A stretch of DNA of 64,000 nucleotides, taken from contig BGKB01000056.1 in assembly GCA_003116975.1 (NCBI GenBank), positions 186,001 to 250,000 on the forward strand, read 5' to 3'. The position numbers were made by a program, and so were the translations under genes. Positions 39,201 to 48,774 of the stretch are shown piece by piece (within the stretch, counting starts at the first letter, position 1; each line of letters starts with the position of its first letter). The stretch is from Aurantiochytrium sp. KH105 (lineage: Eukaryota; Sar; Bigyra; Thraustochytrida; Thraustochytriidae). Below the pieces are notes generated by a model. The model did no database searches, was not told the DNA's origin, and saw only the letters and a list, made by a program, of their open reading frames with translations.

Positions 39201-40445
39201 ACATTGTGTCTGACTTATCCCCTTATTGCTGTCTCACTGTGGTCGCTCGCTCGCTCGCTCGCAAAGCGTCGTTGCGAGACATTGTCATATTTTTCTCTTT
39301 TAACGTGAACGCATGAAATACCATCGACATTTGCAACGCTCGATGACTCTTCTTGCACGCTCAGGAAAGCATTCATCAAACCTTTGTACCGCAAGCTTGC
39401 CCTTGTCCAGACAAGACTTTGCCGCTCCTCTTCCTTCCACCGTCATACCTCGCTTTCTCGATTGCCCACCCTTGGGCACTCCACGTCTGCAACGGTTCAT
39501 TTCTTCTCCCGTGTGTTCGCTGCAGCAAACCCAAAGCTCAACCTCTTTCCACTGCACTGCCATACCCTGCTCTGCCCTGCCTTGCGCTCTTCCAGGCGAT
39601 GCGTTGTCGCCAAGCCATTGATCGCCTCGACGGTCTTTCTCCGTCCAACGAATTCATCCTGCAAAACTTCCTTTCACGCGTCACCTCCGAAGCCTGGCTG
39701 CGCGTGTGTCTAACAAGAAGAGACCATGTGTACTAGCTCCTTACGCCCCGGTCTGCACATGTCGGCGCATGCACGCCACGCACGCCCGTGAACGAGCAAA
39801 CCAACAACCTCCGTTCCTGCACGTCCTGTACGCCGCAGCGAAGCAGCCCCGCGAGCTCGGCGCGAGACGCGCAGCAGAGCGACGGCGCGCGCAGCGAAAG
39901 GAGGACGAGGGGCCTTCTTTTTCGGGGCAATCAATCGGTGTGGAAAACCGCGCCGCCGGCGCGCCGGGACGAGCCTTGAGACCCCGAACGAGAGAGGCGG
40001 GCGGGCGCGCCCCGCTGCAGGACGCCGCCGCCGACGCGCGCGGCGAGGGCCCCGCGCCGCCGCCGGAGCGAGCTCCGATCTGGCCCCGCGCGCCGCCGAC
40101 CCGCGCCGACCCGCGCCGGCCGCTGCGCCAACGGCGCAGCTTCGGAAGGCGAGCCAAGGCGGTTTACGCGCCGGCGGCCGCCGACGCCCAAGACCGACGC
40201 TCTCGCCGCCGCCGCCGCTTCCTCGCGCAAGCAGGCAGGCAGGCAAAAAGGCCTGCGCTCGGCCGCGCTGCAGACCCGCACCGCCGAGGCGGTCGGTCCG
40301 TTACGAGCCCGGGCTGGGCCAGGCCGGCTGTGCGGGTCCGTACTCGCGCGCACAAGGGGGGCGACGACGCACGTATTCTTCCTCTCTCGCTCGTTTTCTC
40401 CCTGCCTCTCCTCAAGGCGAGCGGGCCTAGGTCATTCGGCTCAAG
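39201..40445. other. Intergenic region, no supported gene
   Basis: About 1.2 kb: a (GCTC)n run near 39242-39262, pyrimidine-rich sequence to about 39720, then very GC-rich DNA with overlapping compositional frames up to the next ATG at 40446. A 102-residue frame from the ATG at 39313 has no recognisable domain. Confidence 0.4.
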
Positions 40446-41234
40446 ATGTACTTCATCGCGGTGCTCGTCAACATCGTCTTCTGCGCAGGACTGACGCTGC
40501 AAATGTTCCTTCGTCGCAAGATGAAACCCGAGCCCTTTATTGGCCTCGACGGCGGCGACCCCACGCGGGCGCGCATGCTGCGCGAGGCAAACGAACGTTT
40601 GACCGTGCTACAATCCGCAATACGAAAACAGACTCACGAGCGCCGAAGTGTGCACCGAAAGCTCGAGGAGGAGCGCAGGGTTCGCGAAAAGCTGCGCTCC
40701 AAATTGGAGGAAGAGAAGCTCCTCCGTGCCAATATGCAGGCCTCACTACGTGCAGCTCAGGCCAAGCTTCTCAAGGCGGAGGAAGAACGCGACTCTCTCC
40801 AAAGTATTGTGTCTCTCCTTTGCGCCAACACGGGCACGCTGGAAAATCTGGTGTCCGAGCTACGCACAGCAAAGACGAATTTGCCCTTACCTCAGAACAT
40901 CATTGGCTCGAATACTGCAAATCCCCCGGCAACATCCTCCTCGTCGTCATTAGCAACATCGCCCACATCATCGCATGACGACATACTCAACACCACATCA
41001 CACTCGGGCAACAGCACACACCACACCTCGTCAGACGCGCGCAGTCAAGCCTCGTTTGCCTCTGTGGACTCACTCATGATGAAATCATGCATTTCCTATG
41101 GCTCGAGTCGATACCCAACGTCGACGAGCAACGCAAGCGTGCGCACGGACGAATTTTTTGAACCAGGGACCAAACAGAGTGACCTGTACAATGCCTTTGA
41201 GACTGAGTCCGACTCAGAGAGCATGTCCAATTGA
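40446..41234 (+). CDS. Membrane-anchored coiled-coil protein, unknown
   Basis: 262 residues. Residues 2-20 form one hydrophobic helix followed by RRKMK, an uncleaved signal-anchor pattern. A coiled coil covers about residues 43-125, with Leu/Ala heptads and many Arg/Glu. The rest is Ser/Thr-rich and probably disordered, ending in an acidic SDSESMSN tail. This layout suggests a tethering or scaffolding protein of an internal membrane, with the coiled coil in the cytosol; that role is inference. No family recognised. The ATG at 40446 is the first in frame and no intron is needed. Confidence 0.62.
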   Translation: MYFIAVLVNIVFCAGLTLQMFLRRKMKPEPFIGLDGGDPTRARMLREANERLTVLQSAIRKQTHERRSVHRKLEEERRVREKLRSKLEEEKLLRANMQASLRAAQAKLLKAEEERDSLQSIVSLLCANTGTLENLVSELRTAKTNLPLPQNIIGSNTANPPATSSSSSLATSPTSSHDDILNTTSHSGNSTHHTSSDARSQASFASVDSLMMKSCISYGSSRYPTSTSNASVRTDEFFEPGTKQSDLYNAFETESDSESMSN

Positions 41235-41737
41235 GAACACTTGGCTACGTGCTTGCACAACAGACGTTTGCGGCGCTTATTTCTCGGAGAATCCCTATCG
41301 ATTTGACTGTCTCGAGCTTTCGGGCCTAGAAAATCAATCTCGACCACTATGTAATTATCAATTTTATGTTGCTCACTTTTTTTATCAAACGACGACCTTG
41401 GCAACTATCGATTTTTAGAAGAAGAAAAAAAACTAGGCTATGCTTGGACTGTGTACAAATTAGCAAAGCTAACCAGAGAGATTATAATTCTTGATAGCCC
41501 AGCCCCCTGCCGATTTCTTATCAATGGCAGCACTGCAGCCAAAAAGAAACTTTTCAACAGGACAATCAGGCGATCACCGATTGTCAAGCTACAAATCTAA
41601 ACCAAAGCAAGATAGTACAGCAGCAGAGCAGCATCAGCAGCAAATCATAGAAAACCTCGTTGTTGTGGTTAAAAGTGCATCTCGCGTCGAGCAGCAACTA
41701 CATATCCTGGACAGGATGCCGACAGTCGATCGATCGC
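41235..41737. other. Intergenic region between convergent genes
   Basis: About 500 bases, clearly AT-richer than the flanking genes. It holds the 3' ends of the membrane coiled-coil gene (+) and eIF2 gamma (-). No gene seen. Confidence 0.5.
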
Positions 41738-43675
41738 TTACTCTACGGTCTTGGAGCCACGGCGAATGGTGCCCCAGCCGACAAGGCGCCAATGCTTTTC
41801 TACGCGGCGCGAAAGGGCCACCTTCTCTCCCTCCTGGGTACAAACCGGATCCATGAGCTGGATCTTGGCCATGTCGCCGCGCATGGCGACAACGGTGCAG
41901 CCTGTGCTAGTGGAGCCAATGTTGACGAGAAGAACCTCGTTCTTTTGCAACTTGTGAACCTTGGCGCCCTTGCCACCGTCAGAAGTCTTGACGCCCAGCA
42001 ACCTGCGCAAAAGATAAAAGTTGATCTCCACCTCGGTGTACACCTCGGGCAAGCTGCCCGGGTGGCCAAGCACGTGGCCGACGAGGCGATCAGCACGAGT
42101 GAGCGTCGGGTCAATCTTGGTACCCACACCAATGAGACCACCAGGGACGGCGTAGTTCAGGTCGTTCTCCTCTGCGTACAACGAGACCACCTTGCTTCGG
42201 ATCGGAAGGCACTTGACGGTACCGTCGGCCCGCTTGTTGCTAATACCAGGTCGCACCTCGATGTCATCGCCAACCTTGAGGATACCGTGCAGAATCGAAC
42301 CACCAGCGACACCACCCTTGAGACTGTCAATGTCCTGGCCGGGCTTGTTCACGTCAAAAGAGCGGATCACGATCATGTGCGGGCTCGACGTGAAGTCGCG
42401 AGGCGGCACCGGGATGTGCTTGACCATATACTCGCAGATCACATCAATGTTGTATTTGAGAACTGCCGAGATCGGGATAATCGGCGACTTGTCTGCAACC
42501 GTTCCGGCCACGAACCTGTTTTGTACAATTGAAACAAACATTCAAAGAAGAACCAATTTTCCTCGCGTGTCAGTCGTCGCTCCTGCGTGCTTATCATCAC
42601 TACCCTCACCGGAATCTCAACTCTCGCGCACTTTCCACGCCTCCGTTTGATCTCTCTTCTCTCTCTCTCTCTCTCTCGATTCACTCTTCCTTTATTTTCG
42701 AAAGCGTCTTGTAGTGCTTCTTTGTGGTTGCGTTTGCGTTTGTATCAGCGTTTGGGCGGGGTGAAATGGACTCGCAAAGTGAGATCCTCGTAACGAGTCC
42801 TTGGAATCCGCCCATCAGTAGCATCTAGGCAGCGATAATGAGCTCGCGCGGTTGGAAAAAATCCGTCGCGACCCCATGGAACAGAGAGCTGCCAATTTGA
42901 CGTCCAAGGCGCGCACATTTTCTCCTCTCTCTCTCTCTCTCTCTCTTTCGATAAATTCGGCCGACTTGTGTGACCCAACGTACTGTCTGATCTGCTCGTG
43001 CTGCTGGATAGCGGCGTCCTCCTTGACGAGATCGATCTTGTTCTGCAGGATAATAATATTCTGAAGCTTCATGATCTCCACGGCGGCAAGATGCTCCGAA
43101 GTCTGCGGCTGGGGGCAGCTTTCGTTGCCGGCAATCAACAGAAGGGCTGCATCCATTACAGCGGCACCGTTGAGCATGGTAGCCATGAGAATATCGTGGC
43201 CAGGGCAATCCACAAAGGAAAGATGCCGGCGCAGCTCCCAGGTACCCTTTTCGTCCTCAAAGACGTCGGCGGTGTTGGACCCGCGCGACGTATAGTTACC
43301 CGGCTTGGGGCAGTCCGGGTTGACGCATTCGTAAATCTTGGCGTTGGCGTAACCGAGCTTGATGGTAATGTTGCGCTCAAGCTCGTTCTTGAAGCGGACC
43401 GTCTTGACGCCGGAGAGTGACTTGACCACCGTTGATTTACCGTGGGCCACATGTCCAATCGTACCAATGTTGATGGTGGCCTGGCGGCTAATCACCTCTG
43501 GGGTCAGCGGGGTCAGCTTCTCCGGGTCCAGGTTCTCCACGTCCTGAAACGCGAGGTGAGTCTGCCGCACGCGTCCGTGGGCATCCCGCTCCACGTTCTC
43601 GCTCGTTTCCACGGCGACCTCGCTCTCGTCGACGCCCTTGACGTCCTCCGCGAACGTCACCGTCTTTTCTGCCAT
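41738..43675 (-). CDS. EIF2S3: Translation initiation factor eIF2 subunit gamma, two exons
   Basis: Exon 1 is 43675-42984, the intron 42983-42516, exon 2 42515-41738, giving 489 residues. The donor is GTACGT and the acceptor AACAG; splicing restores [16 protein letters not shown], matching the family at this point. GTPase motifs are GHVAHGKST (74-82), DCPGH, QNKID and PIIPISA. Domains 2 and 3 follow, with [28 protein letters not shown] and the C-terminal [12 protein letters not shown]. eIF2 gamma binds GTP and initiator Met-tRNA in the eIF2 ternary complex. The zinc-knuckle region is present ([10 protein letters not shown]), though later Cys residues of other eukaryotes are lacking. Human length is 472. 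It is head-to-head with the PPP1R42-like gene. Confidence 0.97.
42516..42983 (-). other. Intron of the eIF2 gamma gene with two (CT)n tracts
   Basis: 468 nt, GT-AG, phase 2. Two (CT)n/(GA)n tracts lie at about 42651-42678 and 42922-42948 (plus-strand CT). Read through, the second tract encodes an ERERER run, which explains the false extension of exon 1. It is much longer than the about 100-nt introns elsewhere in the window. Confidence 0.9.
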
Positions 43676-44733
43676 GATGCTCGAGCTCTGTCGCGCTCCC
43701 TTCCCGGCTTCTCCTCCTCCTCTGTCCTCCTCCCGCTGCTGCTGCTGCTGCGGCTGCTGCTTCTTCGCGTACAGCTCGACCGCCTTGGGCGCCGTGAAGA
43801 CGACGCTGGGCCGGTCGATCGATGCCTATCTTCGTTCGACCTCGCGGGCGGCTCCAGCTTTGGGGCCGCGGGGCGCGGGCGCGGGGGGCCGGGGGGCGCG
43901 CGGCGAAGGGTCCTCCGCCTCGCTGCGTCTCCGGGCGCGCGGACTTGCCGTGCTCGGCGAGCTGCGCGGGCCTGCTCGCTCGCTCGCTAACTGCAGCCAA
44001 GGGTCTGCGCCGCGGGCGATCCACCCGCCTTGAAGGGCGCAAAGCCACTCGACGCGGCCTAGCGCCGCCTAGGCAAAACCGTAGCAGTAAAAGCCAGGAT
44101 ATCCTCGATCTTGAGCGTCGGTCAGGTTTGCCTAGGGTTGGGGTTAGGTTTAGCGCCGCCGGGCCCGTTCTGCGACTGTTCCATGAACGTCGGATTGCGA
44201 AGAACGGCCCAAGAAAGAAAGAACTTCAAAAGAAAGGAAAGAAAGAAGTTGAAAGAACTTGAAGGAGCTTGAACTTCTCGTTCTCGACGCGGACGCTCGG
44301 ACTTGGATTCGCTCGGACTGTCGGTGACGTGTGTGAGGCCGGGTCCGACGATTGTCGAAAGACAAGAAGCCAGAAGACGAAGGCTTTCTCGGGTTTTTCC
44401 TCCGAGGAGGGATGGATAGCGCGCTCTGACGATGGTACCAAGAACGAGTACCACCAACGGACATTTTTTAATTCGTAGTAGTACTACTTGCTGGAAAAGT
44501 TGTATGGTGCAAAGAAAGAGCTGACAGAGGTGATCCATCCTCCCTGCGTAGAAAAGGGCTTCCGATTACATGCTTGCTGGTCCGAAGCAACGCTTGATCG
44601 ATCCGCTCTGTTTTTAGTAAGCATCGGCAACGTTGCCCCAAGGCAGCAAACGTGCGAGCGCAGAGGAGAAGGACGAGGAGGAGCCAGGGACCTCTCTCCC
44701 CTGCCTTCGCCTCTCTTTGCCGCGAGAGGCCGT
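43676..44733. promoter_or_regulatory. Divergent intergenic region, eIF2 gamma and PPP1R42-like
   Basis: About 1.06 kb between head-to-head ATGs. GCTGCT repeats lie near the eIF2 gamma start (43736-43760), then GC-rich DNA, a short telomere-like stretch at 44134-44152 and a purine-rich GAAAGAAAG region at about 44212-44270. The frame of the PPP1R42-like gene is open back to about 44488 but without an ATG. Confidence 0.45.
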
Positions 44734-46101
44734 ATGTCGCTCGACGAGAGGGTCGAGGCGAGCAACATGGAGCATCGTACGCAGTACGAAAAACCTACAG
44801 CGCTTGCCATGAGAAACAAGGCAGGCAAATTTCGAGCGCCGAAAAAACGTCATGGTCTGCCTGCGCATTCGCGGGCCCGCTCGCATGCTCGAGCTGGAGC
44901 AGCGCGACAGGCCGCTGCGTCGCGGCAAGGCGGAGTTAAAGAGCAAAATTGCTCCTCTCACGGACCAAAAGAGCCTCAAGGACAGGACATCACCGAGGAA
45001 ATGGTTCGCAAAGCAACAACAATGCGCCAGCACTCAACAGAGGAAAAGGCGCACTTTTTTGAGAAAATTACCAACCTTTCGCTGCACGGGCGCAGGATTC
45101 GAGCCATTCGGAACTTGCACATGTGCACAAATCTTCGTGTGCTCTTCCTATACAGCAACTGTATTGAGCGCATCGAGAACCTCTCATTTGCCAAAAACCT
45201 CACGCACCTATATTTAGAGAACAACCGGATTCGCCGCATCGAGGATCTTGCCAACCTCGCTCACCTTACCAAACTATCGCTCGACGGAAATTGCATTTCG
45301 ACTCTCGAGGGGCTCGAGGGATGCTCCTCCTTGACAGAGCTGCACCTGAGTAACCAGCGACTCGAGCTTGGACAGACGTTCGAGTTTGATCCACAATCTA
45401 TTGCTGACCTTGCCGACTCTTTGCAGCTCCTCACGGTCGCAAACTCCCAGGTCGAATCGATCGCGCCATTGGGAGGTCTTGCGAATCTGCAAGTTCTCAG
45501 AGCATCTCACAATCCGCACCTTGCCGGGGGGGTGGACAGCCTCGAGGAGCTCGTTAGGGGCTGTGTCTTCCTTCAAGAGGTTGATTTTGCCGATACGCCG
45601 TTGGCCGCCACGCCCAATTACCGTGACACGCTCATCGCCAAGTCCGAGTATGTGTCTCTTATTGACGGCAAGCTTGTGCAACCGAACCAGCGAGAGTTTC
45701 TGCAAGCTCGCGCGCGGAGAAGGACGCTTGGTCGAACCGTCAAGCCGCATTTGGGCGCCACAGGCAAGGGTTTGACTCAGTCGCTGACCGCGAACATGGA
45801 CGTCGTCGGAAGCAGCACATTGCTCAGTGGCTCGACCTCTACGAAAACGAGCAGCAACAACCAGGATTCCCAAGCAAGTTTTGGTTCGACGCCCTCGGTG
45901 ACGACCCACTTTACAGCAGCTTCTGTACCGTGTGCCTCCTCGGGACTTGCACGCCCGCGCTTGAGCTTGGTGGCAAGAAACTCGATGTCTTCAAGGCTAC
46001 CCTCGAGGACGTTATCGAGTTCAGCAGAGTCTCAGTTACTGCAGGCTTCCTTTTCAGGTTTTCTCAACGCGAAACCCGTGTCTCTTGAGCACTGCAGGTG
46101 A
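44734..46101 (+). CDS. PPP1R42-like leucine-rich-repeat protein
   Basis: 455 residues from the ATG at 44734. SDS22-type leucine-rich repeats of about 22 residues run from about 112 to 310 (ITNLSLHGRRI, LRVLFLYSNCI, LTHLYLENNRI, LTKLSLDGNCI). These are followed by the block NQRLELGQTFEFDP and by PNYRDTLI and SLIDGKLV, which match the LRR cap of PPP1R42/LRRC67. That protein binds protein phosphatase 1 and microtubules and is associated with centrosomes, basal bodies and sperm flagella. A basic N-terminus and a Ser/Thr-rich C-terminal tail (about 345-455) are extra compared with the roughly 310-residue animal protein. Together with the RIB43A-like gene it points to a ciliated life stage. Confidence 0.8.
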   Translation: MSLDERVEASNMEHRTQYEKPTALAMRNKAGKFRAPKKRHGLPAHSRARSHARAGAARQAAASRQGGVKEQNCSSHGPKEPQGQDITEEMVRKATTMRQHSTEEKAHFFEKITNLSLHGRRIRAIRNLHMCTNLRVLFLYSNCIERIENLSFAKNLTHLYLENNRIRRIEDLANLAHLTKLSLDGNCISTLEGLEGCSSLTELHLSNQRLELGQTFEFDPQSIADLADSLQLLTVANSQVESIAPLGGLANLQVLRASHNPHLAGGVDSLEELVRGCVFLQEVDFADTPLAATPNYRDTLIAKSEYVSLIDGKLVQPNQREFLQARARRRTLGRTVKPHLGATGKGLTQSLTANMDVVGSSTLLSGSTSTKTSSNNQDSQASFGSTPSVTTHFTAASVPCASSGLARPRLSLVARNSMSSRLPSRTLSSSAESQLLQASFSGFLNAKPVSLEHCR

Positions 46102-46398
46102 TCGACGCTTTCCTTCCAAGCTACTTTGCTTTTGTCGATTTTGTGCGAGCAACATGATGGAGACGATGAAACGTGTGACGATAGAAAATATCTTCTCAAG
46201 GGTCTCAGAGTGCGACGTCGTCTCCATGAGTATGGCTTCAAAGCGTAAAAGTGCTTGTAGAAGTCGAAGTAAGTAGTAGTAGTGTGCAAATGGGAAAGAT
46301 TACTTGTGTTTTTCTTCTTTTTCAATCAGTGCCATTCGGGCAACCGACTCGTCGTCGGCGCGTCACGCCCGTAAGGAGCTGGGAGAAGACTTTCACGC

Positions 46399-46998
46399 TT
46401 AGGCGGACATCTTCTTGACAACGGTGGCGAACTTCTCGGCGTGGGAAACGGCGACGTTCTTCTCGTTTTCGCTGGGCATGCGGCTGCCGTCAGCGCCGGC
46501 AAGGGTGCCGGCGCCATAGGGGCTGCCGCCATGGACCTCCTTGAGGTCGAACATGATCGGGTTCGGGTAGCCGAGGGGCACGAAGATCATGCCGTGGTGC
46601 GTGAGCTGGGACACAAAGGTGAGCGCGGTCGTCTCCTGGCCGCCGTTCTGGGTACCAGTGGCGAAGAAGATGCCGGCCGGCTTGTTGGCCAGCGACTGCT
46701 TCTGCCAGCAGCTACCGGTGGAGTCCATAAAAGACTTGATCTGGGCGGCGGCCATGCCGAAGCGGGTGGGGATGCCAAAGAGGATACCGTCCGCTTCCTC
46801 GAGGTCCTCCGGGGTCGCGATCGGGTCATCCGACTTGGGCGGGGCGCCCATCTTGCCCAGCACATCCTCCGAGAGCGTCTCGGGCACCTGGAACAGCTTG
46901 GCCTCGCACCCGTTCGCCTCCAGCGCCTCCTTCATCGTCTCCGCCATCGTACGGACATGTCCGTACATGGAGTAGTACACGATCGCTACGGTGGGCAT
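46399..46998 (-). CDS. WrbA-type NAD(P)H:quinone oxidoreductase (copy 3)
   Basis: 199 residues with YYSMYGH, PTRFGMAAAQIKSF, ATGTQNGGQETT and the YGAGTLAG motif. FMN-site residues are intact and the length is the family norm. It has no N-terminal extension. It lies 24 kb from copies 1 and 2 on the other strand. It shares YGAGTLAG-DGSRMPSE with copy 2 but ATGTQ-GGQETT with copy 1, so the order of duplication is not obvious by eye. Function as a soluble quinone reductase follows from the family. Confidence 0.95.
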   Translation of the reverse strand: MPTVAIVYYSMYGHVRTMAETMKEALEANGCEAKLFQVPETLSEDVLGKMGAPPKSDDPIATPEDLEEADGILFGIPTRFGMAAAQIKSFMDSTGSCWQKQSLANKPAGIFFATGTQNGGQETTALTFVSQLTHHGMIFVPLGYPNPIMFDLKEVHGGSPYGAGTLAGADGSRMPSENEKNVAVSHAEKFATVVKKMSA

Positions 46999-48774
46999 CT
47001 TGCTCTGCGCTTCTTTTCTCTGCTCGCTCTGCGTCGTTCGTGGCTTTGCTAATTGCTACAAGGGCTCCGGGTGTTGCGGATTTGCTTGCGCTCTGCCGCG
47101 AGCTCGACCTCGGAAACTCGCGGGCAACGGCCGCGCTCTTGTATCCATCTATCTCCTGCTTATTATCTTATCTCTGCGTCCCGCGTCCCAAGATCCGGGC
47201 TCGGATCCAGACCTGGGCGTTTCCGAGGCGCGGCCTCCCCACTGGGATCTGCCGAGAGGGCCCCGGGGGCGCGCCGCGAGCCGCCGTCGCCCGCGCCCTC
47301 TGCGGCCCGGATTTATGGTTTCCGGTAGGAGCATGTTAGGAGAGGCGCGAAACGGCGGGGGCCGCGGTCGGCGCGCACTGGGGTTCCGGGGAAACCGGGG
47401 AAATAGGGGAAGGAGGCGGGTTTGATGGCGATCATGAGGATGGAGGAGGAGGAGGAGGGCGACGCGGAGGACGGGGAGATGGAGATGGAGGAGGTCGGGA
47501 GAGGAAAAACCTGGCTGAAGAGCTTGCGTGAAGAGAAAACCTTGCAGAAAGCGAGCGAGAGACGCAGGAAGGGACGCGGTCGCCGAGAACGCGCTGCTTT
47601 GCGTCGCGCGGGCTTGTCGCGGCGGGCGAGCCTGCGTAGACAGACGGCTCTTTGTTTACGCGCCAAAGCCATTGCGGGGAAAGGAGGATCGATTGTGAAG
47701 GCGATGTCTGTCGCACGGCCGGGCTGCGGTAGAGATGCGATGGATGATCTTGAAAGAAGATCGATCGACAAGGGCGATCGATCGATCGATCTTCGTCGCA
47801 GCTTGTCGTGCCTGTGAAAGATGGCAGCCTGGCCACGGTATATGCCGGTCTATGCCGGTCAAGGACCGTGACCCTGGCGGGGATTGACCGACCTGACGAC
47901 CGACCGACCGACCGACAGCGCCAGTCGGCCGGACGTGAAGTGAAGAGGTATGTATCGTGGCCGCGAGGCAATCGACGCACGGCGTGCGGGATCTCCGAAA
48001 GGCCGCAGCGCAGCGGCAGCGGCCTGTAGCAGCCAGACGAATGGATGAATGCATGTATGGATGCATGCATGCATGCATGCATGCAGGCCTATGAATGAAT
48101 GCGAGAATGAATGTGTGAATGAACATCCATCCATTCATTCGTGAATGATCATCATGAATGATTTATAAGTTACTGGATGAACCGTGCGTCGAAGAAGGCG
48201 AGCAACCCGGACCTGAGACAGGATCGATGGAGGGACCGCGCTCGCTTCTCTTGTGGGACGACACTCGACGTGGCCCTCCTCCTGCAAACGCGTAACCCGA
48301 GGGGAATCCGCGCTGGTCCAATGATCGCGCGGCAAGGGCGAGCACACGACGTCGTTGTCCTTGTGAGCTCCTCGCCTCCTTCGCAGCACAACGCGGACTC
48401 TTCGTTCGAGTCTTGGCCCGATCCCCTCCATTTCCATCTCCATCACCATCTCCATCACCTCACCTCACACCACTCTTGGCCGGCCGAGACTCGCTCTCAA
48501 GACTCGTCGCCCAAGCTCGAGCGCCGCGAGCGAGACAGCTCGCAGAGGAGAGGCGGAGCGCAGAAGCGACCGTCGAAGCGCGCGAGGCGCGAGCGCGTCT
48601 TCTCTTCGCGCCAGTGGTCCTGCCTGCCGTGCGATGCCATGACGGCATCGCATAACCACCAGACGCTTCGATACGCTCGCACAACCGACGTCAGAACGCG
48701 CACGGCCAGAGCCCGAACCCGAGCGCGCGCGACGCGCGCGCGAGAGCGCCTCGCGGCGGCGCGCAGGCGCAGGC
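46999..48774. promoter_or_regulatory. Divergent intergenic region, WrbA copy 3 and TAF1B-like
   Basis: About 1.8 kb between head-to-head genes. It contains GATC-rich sequence near 47756-47790, a GACC-type run near 47889-47915, and a GCAT array near 48060-48085 flanked by CATT/AATG repeats. A plus-strand frame from the ATG at 47425 (130 residues, Glu-rich then Arg-rich) has no recognisable domain and is not called as a gene. Confidence 0.4.

Noticed and set aside
47425-47817. Plus-strand 130-residue frame
   Set aside because: Starts with Met/Glu repeats and continues Arg-rich; no domain, lies in a repeat-bearing divergent region.
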